This document shows positions 55,018 to 64,000 of a stretch of DNA of 64,000 bases, piece after piece; within the stretch, counting starts at the first letter, position 1, and each line of letters opens with the position of its first letter. The stretch comes from Agapetus fuscipes (taxonomy: Eukaryota > Arthropoda > Insecta > Trichoptera > Glossosomatidae). A model generated the notes under the pieces. The model worked only from the letters and a program-made list of their open reading frames with translations, was not told where the DNA came from and searched no databases. The stretch lies in the NCBI GenBank assembly GCA_951799405.1, contig OX637344.1, positions 4,712,001-4,776,000 on the forward strand, in the 5' to 3' direction. Position numbers and translations under genes: made by a program.

Positions 55018-55320
55018 CGTAGATCGATAGGTCAGTTGGTAGAGCGCTTGCATTCCATGCCGAGAGCTCGGGTCCGAATCCCACCGATTTCCCGTTTTGA
55101 TGTTTATTTCAAATTCAAAATAAAATGCTGGCAGAATTTACTCAGCCTTCGCAAGTAATGAGTAACAGTCCCCTCAGCAGCTGGGAAACCCCCACTTCCA
55201 CTGAAAGTGGTTGATGTGAGGCCGGCCCCGTTACCCGTAAAAATAGATAGGTCCCGAATCACCACATGCGACCTCTTCGGGGATAACGCAGCAAGAAGTT
55301 ACACTATATGTGTAGCTTAG
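55018..55320 (+). mobile_element. SINE-B, full-length
   Basis: GATAGGTCAGTTGGTAGAGC (box A), CGGGTCCGAATCCCACC (box B), body, and the end ACACTATATGTGTAGCTTAG. It is the best + strand copy. Confidence 0.87.
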
Positions 55321-55589
55321 TAGTGGCTAGGACGCTTTCCTTGCTATATTACATGTTGTGACGGACATATTAAGGGTCCCTTTCCCTTCAGAGTACGGTC
55401 AGGTATTCTTCTTTCCCAAATACGTGTTCAGCGTTATGTGGGATATTAAATTTTATTAAAAATATTTATGAATCGAACAGCTGTCGGTCAAAGGAAATAA
55501 AATAAAAATAGAAATCCCTGCTAAATTTAATAGAACCAAAACTATTCCAATTAAACACTGTTTCTTTATTACTCGATTTTTTAATTTAA

Positions 55590-55645
55590 TTTTAATTAAT
55601 ATACATGAACGTTTTTAATCTCTCGATCATCTTCAGATACAATTG
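55590..55645 (-). ncRNA. Decayed hammerhead-like motif
   Basis: - strand CTGAAGA, a GATC/GATT stem and AAAAACG instead of GAAA. Related to 59625-59695. Confidence 0.3.
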
Positions 55646-55654
55646 ATTTTACCT

Positions 55655-55722
55655 ATCTATCAAGTCGCTTGTTCGGCTAGCGTATTTGAAACAGAAAAAC
55701 GTTGGTTCGAATCACGTCTGGC
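55655..55722 (+). mobile_element. Possible tRNA-like SINE head
   Basis: AGTCGCTTGTTCGGCTAGCG followed by GTTGGTTCGAATCACG (B box). The A box is imperfect. Confidence 0.35.
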
Positions 55723-55832
55723 CCATTTGACCATAACTTCGACCCTGGTTCAAAAGATGCCATTGCATGCACACAAGCTATTGCGTTCGCATGAAGACAA
55801 GTGGCCAGGAAAAATTGGTTGGTGAATTGCAT

Positions 55833-56322
55833 TCTAATCTAATTTAAGTTGCAAAGATATGTAGCATTGAGAATTCACATTACACGCGTTCTCCCAAGCA
55901 GACACTTACAAGTTCGCGCTTGAGCAAGCCGCATGTGAACCTACAACATAAAAATCAAATCTCAAATGGGCATTCACCCAGCAGCTCCTGCCGACCTTCC
56001 CTGAAACAGGGTGACACGGGTGACTTTGGCAAAGTGAACCATTTTCTACAGCATGGGGGTTCAGCCTTATACCAACCTATGAGTTGAGGGATTTTATCAT
56101 ATAAAAAGAAGAAGAAGTTATTGAAAATAGCTAGAAACTTTCTCGTAAGTCATCAACGCAGGGAAGTGGATGCCTTCACATAATGCTCACCACCATCATG
56201 TCTCTCTTGCATCTTTATTATCCCGTTTTCAAGACCATTTGTCTCTTCTCCCTTGACAAACTGCCGCCCTAGGTGTTAACATTATTTGACTTAACTTCAA
56301 CACGTACCTACCTGTACACAGT
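55833..56322 (-). repeat. Element C plus shared upstream block before exon C
   Basis: Element C to 56085; 56086-56322 matches 37026-37252 closely (ACTTTCTCGTAAGTCATCAA, AAACTGCCGCCCTAGGTGTT). It ends about 100 bp before exon C. Confidence 0.88.
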
Positions 56323-56429
56323 CTCAAAGTGAACCATTTGATACAGCATGAGTGGTCATTCCTCTTCACAAATCTTTGTTGCGTTGCGTCTACCTTGATT
56401 TTATCAAACTGCCTCTTCTTTCTTTTCAG

Positions 56430-56811
56430 TTTCCTCAACTCTTGCGTGAACCCCGTCGCTCTGTACTGCGTCAGCGGCGTCTTCCGGCAGCACTTCAACC
56501 GCTACCTCTGCTGCCGCCGCCCCGCCACCCAGAGGATGTCCAGGAGATCCAGGTCCCACGCGCTGGAGACCAGCTTCAATTCCACCTGTCGCCGCCACAC
56601 GGAAGACACCCACATCATCCACGCCGGGAGCTGCAGGGTTCCACGGAGGCTAGCGGCCCAGGAGAGCGTGGTGGTCAGTGGCATGTGCGACAGCAAACAC
56701 AACCACAGCTCGTATCTGGTCAAGAGCATGAACAACTCTTCGATACACAACAACGATGGATGCTACATGACCTCGGCTGGTGTGCAATCCAAGAATACTA
56801 TCCTGAGATAG
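56430..56811 (+). CDS. CCHaR: CCHamide-receptor-like GPCR, terminal exon C (TM7, C-tail, stop)
   Basis: Terminal coding exon. The acceptor CTTTTCAG ends at 56429 after a long pyrimidine tract; the first T completes Ser, then SFLNSCVNPVALYCVSGVF carries the TM7 NPxxY-type motif (NPVALY). An amphipathic helix-8 region (RQHFNRY) follows, with a Cys pair (LCC) suited to palmitoylation. The remaining tail of about 95 residues is basic at first, then rich in Ser, Thr and Asn (SMNNSSIHNNDGCYMTSAG), giving possible kinase and arrestin sites. The TAG stop is at 56809-56811. The frame continues exactly from exon B, so A+B+C give about 234 residues of receptor from TM5 to the end. The last 90 or so coding bases are copied several times directly downstream. 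A longer open frame extends left of the acceptor, but that part is intron and repeat. Confidence 0.9.
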
Positions 56812-57271
56812 CTCTAAGGATAAAAATTCAAGTTTGGTAAGGAAATTTATTAAGATGGATAATGAATTTGAATAGAGACGCTACATGACCTCAGCTGGTT
56901 TGCAGTCCACTAATACTATCCTGAGATAGCTCGAAAGGATGAGGATTCAAGTTTTGTTCATAAATTTAGTAAGATGGATTATGGAGTTCGTATATGTTCA
57001 AGAGTATGAGCAACTCTTCGATACACAACAACGATGGATGCTACATGACCTCAGCTGGTGTGCAATCCAAGAATACTATCCTGAGATAACTCTAAGGCTG
57101 AGGATTCAAGTTTTGTGAGGAAATTTAGAAAGAGGGATAATGAATTTGCTTAGAGATGCTACATGACCTTGGTTGGTGTGCAATCAAAGAATACAATCCT
57201 GAGATAGCTCTAAGTATGAGAATTCAAGTTTTATGAGGAAATTTAGAAAGATAGATAATGAAGTTGCAGAG
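56719..57271 (+). repeat. Tandem copies of the stop-codon end of exon C and 3' UTR
   Basis: The sequence around GCTACATGACCTC, the TATCCTGAGATAG stop and the following AATTCAAGTTTTGTGAGGAA occurs four times: the real coding end (56719-56874), then 56875-56995, 56996-57153 and 57154-57271. The GCTACATG marks fall at 56762, 56880, 57040 and 57158, spacing 118, 160 and 118 bp. The third copy is longer and still encodes KSMSNSSIHNNDGCYMTSAG and the rest to a TAA stop, with one amino acid change from the real tail. Confidence 0.88.
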
Positions 57272-57520
57272 ATAACACGTGAGGAACAAAAAGATAAGAG
57301 AAATGTTTGTTGTTGTAACGTAGTATGTCAGATGGATCAGATAGTGAAGGAGGGAGTTATACAACGTTGTACAGAGGATGGACAACGACTGAGAGAACGA
57401 CTCCCATGTATTGGATATGTCGCTGGTATAGTCAAGGGGATAAGGCTACAAAGTGCAGCTCTCTGGAGAAACATAACAAACCGGTGCATTGTGAAGGAAT
57501 ATGAAGAAGGAGAACTGTGA
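57233..57520 (+). other. Unrecognised 95-codon open frame after the duplicated gene end
   Basis: An open frame starts inside the fourth copy of the receptor's 3' end (MRKFRKIDNEVAEITREEQK) and continues with a Cys pair and a W-R-N-I-T stretch. The second half (GIVKGIRLQSAALWRNITNR) has the feel of a decayed retroelement C-terminus, but I do not recognise it. It lies between the stop codon and the candidate poly(A) signal, so it could simply be 3' UTR. Confidence 0.25.
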
Positions 57521-57584
57521 TGGAAGGTAATTGAAGATGGAATTCGTTGACCGGAAAGTGCAAAAGAATAGGATGCACTTACTG

Positions 57585-57590
57585 AATAAA
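57585..57590 (+). promoter_or_regulatory. Candidate poly(A) signal of the receptor gene
   Basis: AATAAA, followed by a T-rich stretch, is the first well-placed signal downstream of the stop codon and its tandem copies. It would give a 3' UTR of about 0.8 kb. Other AATAAA hexamers occur further on in the AT-rich tract, so this is a candidate only. Confidence 0.4.
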
Positions 57591-57941
57591 TATTTTTATG
57601 ATTTTACTGGAGTTCTTTTTAATTAAACTGCGATTTACTTATTTAACAAGATTTCTTTTGCACAATAACCGTTTACAATGTACTGATTAATTTTCTTGCT
57701 CTGGCTATGTATATCAACTTCGCGTCACAATGTTTCAAGCTACCTGGCTCTCCGCAGAGTCTCTGCTATACAGGTTCGAAAGAGACGATTCTTGTGTGTT
57801 CGAGATTATTCCATAGTGGATTGTACCAGAGGATTTATTTCATTATTATAATAGATGTTCGACACTATTCTAGTTACACACCAGCAAACTACGTGCCTAG
57901 GTACATGTACACACAAACTCATAAGAAGGAAAGATAAAAAC
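57591..57941. other. Intergenic sequence after the receptor
   Basis: No gene seen. Confidence 0.5.
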
Positions 57942-58183
57942 GGTGCTATTCTTAGACATTTTAGTCGTCCGTTGAGCCCACGCTTTGACAAACTAATGAT
58001 GCATTTGTATGAAGACCTGTCAATCCAAGATGGCCGCAAGAGAACAGCTGATTAGTTTTCATACAAATATAACCAAAATTAGGTAGGTAAGAATGACTGT
58101 GGGGATGAGACTTTCAGCCCAGGCATCATTAGTTTGTCAAAGCGTGGGTTCAACCGACGACTAAAATGTCTAAGAATATCCCC
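57942..58183. mobile_element. MITE-G composite, left inner arm partly deleted
   Basis: Same outer ends (GGTGCTATTCTTAGACATTT) and inner right arm; the left inner arm starts late at GCATTTGTATGAAGACC. Confidence 0.82.
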
Positions 58184-58849
58184 AAAAGGGTTTAAGAGAA
58201 TGGCCCACAGATTAGTGAAAAATGAGATTCGCAAAGTTGATAAATACAACAAACACTATAAGTGTGCTCTGGAATAAGGATTGAAGTTTGTTACATAGTG
58301 AGGAGTAAAAAATATGGGTAAAATTGAGGACATTACGACTTTATCGGATTCACTATACGGCTTTGCAAAGTAGAAATATTACTGTTTTTTTTTGTTTTGA
58401 GATTATAATTGAAAATAAGTTAAAATTAATTAAAAAATGCAACCTGACAGAGCTTGTAAAGGTACGAAAAATTGACGACAGGGATTGAATGGATGATGGT
58501 AGGCTGAGAAAATGGATTTTTGAGTAAGAGATTTTTTTAATATACTTATTGTGTAAGACAAACAAAACAGCTGAAAGCCAAGGATAGGGTGGATCAGGAA
58601 ACAAATTATTGGAGGTGAGTCGTGTAGTATTAATACTAGCAATCTATGATTTTGCCATATATAAGATAAATAAATGGAATATATCATGGAAACACTGATA
58701 ATACGATTGTTTTGTCTTGCCGTTGCTTTTAATTCACGGAAAGGCATTTCGAGCGTCCATGTGCTGTGGGTCCTTCTAACACATACATACAGGATGGGTA
58801 TGAGGACGGTTTGAGCAATACCAATTTATCAATTTTGGAAAAAAAAATC
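58184..58849. other. Intergenic sequence
   Basis: Short antisense open frames at 58353-58747 show LINE-like codon debris only. Confidence 0.4.
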
Positions 58850-59624
58850 TTTGATGCCACACGATCGTTGTGTAAAATACTATTTTCCTTGCATAAAATT
58901 ACAATACGCTTATATGTTTTTGCTGTGTGTATTAAATTATAACATTAAAGCTTTTTTATAAAAAAAAAAAAATCTTTTAAAAATTTAGAATAATGTGTAT
59001 ATTTTTTTAATGCAGAAAGATAAATGAAGCATTTTTATTTTATTTTAGTGTAAATAATTGACCAAAGAATAAATTTTAAGTTATTAATAAGGAATATATT
59101 TTAATCTCTAAGGTGTATTTTAAATGGGAATTTCTTCAAATATAAAATATAACTGTCATATTTTTTATCGGATGACATATAAAAAACAATAAGTGTTTTA
59201 TTTTTTTTTTCACATCACCTCAATATTCAACTGAATTTTTTTGTTAGTCATAAAGTTAGCTTTTTTTTATTTTTTTAAACAATGCAAAAATTTCGATCTA
59301 AAGAAATGTTTTATAGCTTTGTAAAATATATATTGTCAACAATTCTTTAATATTCTCAAAATAAATAGATTAGTAAGATGGAGGAACCACATGGATGAAA
59401 AAGTGTGTATTGTATCGTGAATTATTTGTTTATTATATAACATCGAATTGGAAATGATTTATTTACATTATTGTAACAAAATATATTTTTTATGTAAACA
59501 ATCACAGCAGCAAATAGGGGGAAAAATGTAGGTGTGAATAACAATTATTTTTTTATTCATTTCTACTAAACTTTATAGAATACAAAAAATCTGATGAAAA
59601 ACGGTTTTATTGTCAATCTATTAT

Positions 59625-59695
59625 TAATTTTATTTTAATTAATACATAAAAACGTTTTCGATCTGTCGATCATCTTAAGATTTGATTAATTCAAA
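59625..59695 (-). ncRNA. Decayed hammerhead-like motif
   Basis: - strand CTTAAGA, stem GATC/GATC, GAAAACG. The first core is imperfect. Confidence 0.3.
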
Positions 59696-60929
59696 TTAAA
59701 TTATGTACAAGCATTATTCAAAGAAAAAAATCCACTGAAAACAAATATAATAACAAAAGATTTATTTACTTGGGTACCTCAATGTATTTTGTTTACGTTT
59801 TTTACAAATGATAATTATTTTGAATTTGTGTGATAATATAAATTATGCTAATAATATTAATTGTAAATAATAAAATCCATTTGAGTTCATTATCGACTGT
59901 CATCGAATATAAAATGTTAAAAAGGTCAAAGAAAAGTATTTTTGTTAACAATAATATGGTTTTCCAATCATGGTAATTTTAAGGAATTGTATTTTAATGG
60001 GGAAAAAGAAATGCTTTTTGCATGTCAATATACATAGGTAGAGCTGTTAAATGTTAAAAAATATATGATATTTTAATAAATTAAAATATTTACATTGTAT
60101 ATTAATAATTCCACAATTAATGATAAATAAAATGCTTAAAATATTTTTGTCTCTAATAAAGAAAATAATTGTTGGTTAATGAAAAAATATAAAGCTGAGA
60201 TAAATTCTGCATACTTTTTTAATTTAGTCAAATATTAAAAAGTTGTTTTTTTTTTAAATAATTTATTACAGGGCTGCCTATAAACAAATATCTTAAAATG
60301 AGACATTAAAACTCACGAGAACGTTAAAAAAACCACTGCCTTTTGTAAGTGATTCGATTGGAACATTCCTATGAAATTAACTTAGTCCATTTTCTTTAAG
60401 AAATAGCAATATAACAAAGAAAAATCAAGCTACGTGGTTTTGAAAACCATTTTTCCTTTTTCAAGTAGGTACACTACACTTACATTCTTAATTTTCATAC
60501 GTCTTCTTCACACCCACATAAATACGTTAATCTACTCTCCTTTAGCCGTTACCCGTTATCCGTTATCCGTTATTTGCCCGTTTCAATCAAGGTATCCACG
60601 CAGAATATGTTCGAAATTGTTCCAAGCTAAACCCCTTATCCTGAGGTTTAATGAACGCCAGTACTCAGCTTGCGTTCCACAAAACCCGAAACCCAGAACG
60701 GGTCTGAGTGCCATCCAAGTATGAAGAGCTATTGTGAGCAAATCAAGCCGCTCGAGCATTCTTGTAAGTTGGTTTCTTTCCGCACGAATAAGCCCCCCCT
60801 TTCTGTTTTAGTTCAATTAAATAAGTCATTGCCAACAGAGGCTAGTATTTATAGACAAAAGTTGAAAAATAATATTTAAAATAATGGTTCAAGCTAAGAT
60901 ATGTAGATAAGACAAAATTTGTACAGAGC

Positions 60930-61085
60930 CTTTTATGACAGTGTGTCACTACAAAGGCGCTTCTCCGTATGATAGGACGAAGAGGTGAGTCTTGAGACCT
61001 CTTTTAAATGGTCTCTCCATTAATCCATTTACCTCAGGGAGGCGGGAATAGCGTTCCAAGTCATCGGAGCTAAGTCATTCTTTAA
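60930..61085 (-). pseudogene. L2-like LINE end
   Basis: - strand AWNAIPASLREVNGLMERPF and KRGLKTHLFVLSYGEAP-like residues. Confidence 0.65.
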
Positions 61086-62429
61086 AAATATTTTTAAATT
61101 TATTTTGCGTAAAACTCAATTATTTTTGTATCAATACAAAACCTTATATTTTTTTAAAGAATGACTTAATCAAATAAAAGGAATTTAAAGTTTAAATTTA
61201 TATATTGATCTCATTGCAATTAAAAGCTTTTTACGACTGAGTAAATTAAAAACTTAATGATTTAATTATTAGTTTTCCATAGAAGTATGAAATCTTTCAT
61301 TAAAATAATTAACTATTATGGCAAAATGTAAATGTAATCTGTAATTAAAATAAGATTACAATTAAACAAAAGTAATAAGATGTTTTGTAAATTAATATCA
61401 CTAAAGAAATATAAATATTTATTGAAAAGCATTAAAAATATTTTTATGCAAAGCTGTTTTATTGTTTTTAAACAAATTTATAAGGCACACTTTTGGGAAA
61501 CTTAATTATTATATTTTTGTTTTTTAGGCTTATTTATTTTCTTAAAAATTAATCATTTTATTTTTCGTTTCAAAGCTTCTGTATAGAATTATTAATATAA
61601 TTAAGAATTATGTCGTCGGAAAATGTGTGTAATGTATTGTTGTAAATAATGATAAAATGTGTAAGCATCAATTTAAAATATTACATGAAAGATCATTTAA
61701 ATTATTTAAAATGTAAATATATTTTTTTCAACAAATAAAGATGTAAATTATACTAAACCATATTTTACTGAAGCCATTCCTAAAAACCCATAAAATTAAA
61801 GCAAACTTAAAAACTTGTTTTGTAAAAGATTAAAATTAAAAAAAAATGCTTCACAACAAAATATTTTTTATGCAAAATGATTATGTCCTTAGTTTTTGTT
61901 ATGCATTCAAAGAAATTCCGTGAATTAATTTGACCGTAATATAAAAGATAATAACAAAACCATTATTTTTTTTTATTATATTTGACAACCACTTATTCAA
62001 ATTGCATTTCCGGCAATTCACGGTATTTTTTCTCCAATTTAGACAAATATATGAGGACACTAATGTTTATTATTCATATATTATTGGGTTCATAAATATA
62101 ATGCATACTCATTACTCTTTTAGTGGTAAAAATATGAGTCACACAACAATAAAAACAAGTCGTTTAGAACCAAAGTCGTCAATCTAGCATTGTTTAAAAA
62201 AAAAAAAAAAAAGAGATACATGTATGGAAATGATGAGAAATTTATTTCCTGTTTTTCCATAGATTTACCTCATTTTCAAAATATACCTAGATGGCTGGAT
62301 CTGGTTCTATTCGACTCATTAATATTATTTGCATAAAGAATAATATGGAACAGGTTTTATAAATCACTTCGCGTAAACTACATAATTTATGTTAAAATTT
62401 CATAATGCAACATAGACAAAACAATGCGC

Positions 62430-62500
62430 GATAAAAATATCGGTCTCTCGATGTTTCGCTGGTCTCTTTACCAGCTTCTACAGAAGATTTTTTGTTCTCA
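62430..62500 (-). ncRNA. Hammerhead-ribozyme-like motif
   Basis: - strand CTGTAGA, strong stem GCTGGT/ACCAGC, GAAAC (62483-62453). One core base departs from CTGANGA. Confidence 0.42.
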
Positions 62501-63012
62501 GGGGACAAGTAAGAACTGAATGAATACGTCAAGAGACCGGTTGTGGTATTCCAGCTGGACCTTTATTGCCATACAGGTCAGCGAGAGCGGTGTTTGTTTT
62601 TAAGGGAGCTGTAGACTGTGACAGTGTTTCGTAGAGGACTGAGGACTTATATTTATTCAAACAGTGTTATTGACGTAACATTTGATGCTTTGTTATTTAT
62701 GATAATGATGAGTTGATGATTTCTTTATAGCGCCGTTTCGTGATGTAATCACTCCAAGGGCGCTTGTGCAAATGTATTTGTACAAATGTAAAATTAGGGA
62801 AGTATCACATATTTTTTTCATTGTATAAAATGGTAGAATACATTTTTTAAAATACATCTGCGTTTTCAAAAAAAAAATATCTTGCTTAGTTTTTAAACTA
62901 AAGCTCTTTAAAATTAGCGTATTCTCGATTTCCGGAAAAAAGGTCATTTTGTTTATTTAGGTAGATATGACGCCGATGCATTTTCGGAGTGTAGGTATCG
63001 ACGGGCCCAGTG
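62501..63012. other. Intergenic sequence
   Basis: 62520-62640 continues the block beside a hammerhead-like motif (GAGACCGGTTGTGGTATTCC, CAGCGAGAGCGGTG) and may be Penelope-element sequence; an L2-like tail lies at 62693. Confidence 0.45.
62693..62775 (-). repeat. L2-like 3' terminal fragment
   Basis: ATGATGAGTTGATGATTTCT and GTAATCACTCCAAGGGCGC match 26737-26800. Confidence 0.6.
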
Positions 63013-63047
63013 GCGAATCTTGACGTCATTTTGACGTCAAGATTCGC
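63013..63047. promoter_or_regulatory. Perfect palindrome with two CRE sites
   Basis: 16-bp arms GCGAATCTTGACGTCA and TGACGTCAAGATTCGC around a TTT loop; each arm holds the octamer TGACGTCA. Confidence 0.9.
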
Positions 63048-63284
63048 GAAGTCGAACGCGCTGCGTTTTGGCCGGACTAAAATTCTCCACATTTTATTTT
63101 TTTAAATTATCAATGATATTTTTATTTTTACTACACAAAAAATATATGGTTGTGATCCTTGAAATGTACTCTACAGAACCATATTATTTTCAACCGTTTT
63201 CCCTACCACTGCAACTACCCTATTATGTATGGAAAATTCAGTTTAGGTGCTGGATAAGCCATAAAAACAACAATGCATCAGTTC

Positions 63285-63395
63285 GTGATTCTTCTTCGTA
63301 GAAGACACACGCCTCCTGAAGAGTCGAATATGACTCAGACGAAACGCAGAGAAAATAGTTCTTCTCTTTCCACGGTCAGTAACATCCGTTTGTTT
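63285..63395 (+). ncRNA. Hammerhead-ribozyme-like motif, Penelope-type
   Basis: CTGAAGA (63316), stem GTC/GAC, GAAAC (63341). Flanks match the antisense copy at 10622 for about 95 bp. Confidence 0.5.
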
Positions 63396-63439
63396 TCATT
63401 CCAAAAAATGTCTAACGACCGTAAGCATAATTTGAAATC

Positions 63440-63532
63440 TTTAATCATAGATTTGCTGTGCGTGAATAGCACTAAAATACTAATTCTACAATTTGATACA
63501 GGATTTGCTGTGTGTAGGTAACTGACACCGTA
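63440..63532 (-). mobile_element. Possible MITE-M remnants
   Basis: ATAGATTTGCTGTGCGTGAA and GGATTTGCTGTGTGTAGGTA are two half-matches to MITE-M ends. Confidence 0.4.
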
Positions 63533-63707
63533 AGAGCCCATTTCCACTTGTCGGGTGTCGGACCGTATGTACGAGTATATTAATCGGAGGTTCCAGTGGC
63601 AGAACATTTTTGGACAAAAGTGTGAATAGCTCCATACATAATGTTCTGCCACTGGAACCTCCGATTAATATACGGATCCGACACCCGACAAGTGGGAACG
63701 GGCCCAT
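63533..63707. mobile_element. Foldback MITE with ~70-bp near-perfect arms
   Basis: CCACTTGTCGGGTGTCGG and CCGACACCCGACAAGTGG ends; AGGTTCCAGTGGCAGAACAT repeats inverted inside. Confidence 0.92.
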
Positions 63708-63924
63708 AGACTAACATATTAAAATATATAATACAATATTGTTACAAAAATTATCAATGACAATGCATTTTAATGCATTCAGAAAATCAGGAAACCTTTT
63801 TATTTATGCGGTTGAGGAAAAATATAAACATTATCCTGTTGAGTTTGATAATTGATTTGATGGCTCATTCTCATGCGAAGATTATTCATGTGGAATCCCT
63901 TGCGAGGTTAACCATGGTATAAGG

Positions 63925-64000
63925 CAGTGATGGGCAAATTACGGCCAGCATCCTTGGACAACCATATGGCCCTCAATAATTATATTTTGACGGCCCACAA
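63925..64000 (+). mobile_element. hAT-like (Zaphod-type) left end, cut by window end
   Basis: CAGTGATGGGCAAATTACGG followed by GGCCCTC and ACGGCCCAC fits the ends of Zaphod-like hAT elements. Confidence 0.6.

Larger units (their letters stand above)
58850..62250. other. Very AT-rich tract without genes
   Basis: Long A- and T-runs and AATAAA-rich sequence downstream of the receptor. Apart from the hammerhead-like motif at 59625 and the L2-like piece at 60930 I see nothing coding. Confidence 0.75.

Noticed and set aside
56352..56840. 162-codon frame overlapping exon C in another frame
   Set aside because: The exon C frame joins exon B in phase and has GPCR motifs; this one is its shadow.

Overview
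The window is eukaryotic, from an insect and most likely a moth or butterfly (Lepidoptera). It is AT-rich and split-gene, packed with short interspersed repeats and TAGGTACCTA-type motifs, and it contains three exons of a peptide G-protein-coupled receptor that reads like the insect CCHamide receptors. The order is inferred from repeat style and protein similarity; no species marker is present.

Genes. The only protein-coding gene I can support lies on the + strand: exon A at 19041-19243 (TM5, third intracellular loop, start of TM6), exon B at 49993-50113 (TM6, third extracellular loop, start of TM7) and terminal exon C at 56430-56811 (end of TM7, C-tail, stop). The split codons join in phase across introns of 30.7 kb and 6.3 kb. 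Exons for the N-terminus and TM1-TM4 must lie before the window or be unrecognised in its first 19 kb. One tRNA-Lys(CTT) gene is on the - strand at 23114-23186, inside the large intron.

Repeats. Nearly everything else is mobile or tandem DNA. (1) 'Element C', about 250-270 bp, occurs about 40 times in both orientations. It runs from TTCCTTGACTTATAGG to a tail of AGATT or ATAGATT repeats, and seems to be a 3' module shared by longer retroelements. (2) SINE-A carries a 5S-rRNA-like head, a tRNA-like middle and one of two different 3' tails. (3) SINE-B is tRNA-derived. (4) There are decayed LINE C-termini of at least three kinds (RTE/BovB-like, an unnamed type with a GRPRK-W-DQI motif, and L2/CR1-like). 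(5) There are three LTR-bounded solo LTRs, a deleted DD41D mariner (rosa type), a second mariner fragment, hAT ends and at least nine MITE or foldback families. (6) Two satellites occur: 15 bp at 3763-4172 and 21 bp at 23927-24901. Many insertions are nested, so their relative ages can be read off.

Most unusual. Both ends of the visible receptor gene are tandemly reiterated. Three degenerate copies of the 3' splice acceptor plus exon start precede exon A (18721-19040), and three extra copies of the stop-codon end follow exon C (56875-57270). Other highlights are hammerhead-ribozyme-like motifs at six sites, the two-tailed 5S/tRNA SINE, a 21-bp satellite of alternating 10- and 11-bp half-units boxed in by a 61-bp direct repeat, and a MITE cut into three by two later insertions.

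All calls come from reading the sequence by eye. Repeat boundaries are good to a few bases where target duplications or host repeats define them, and to tens of bases otherwise.
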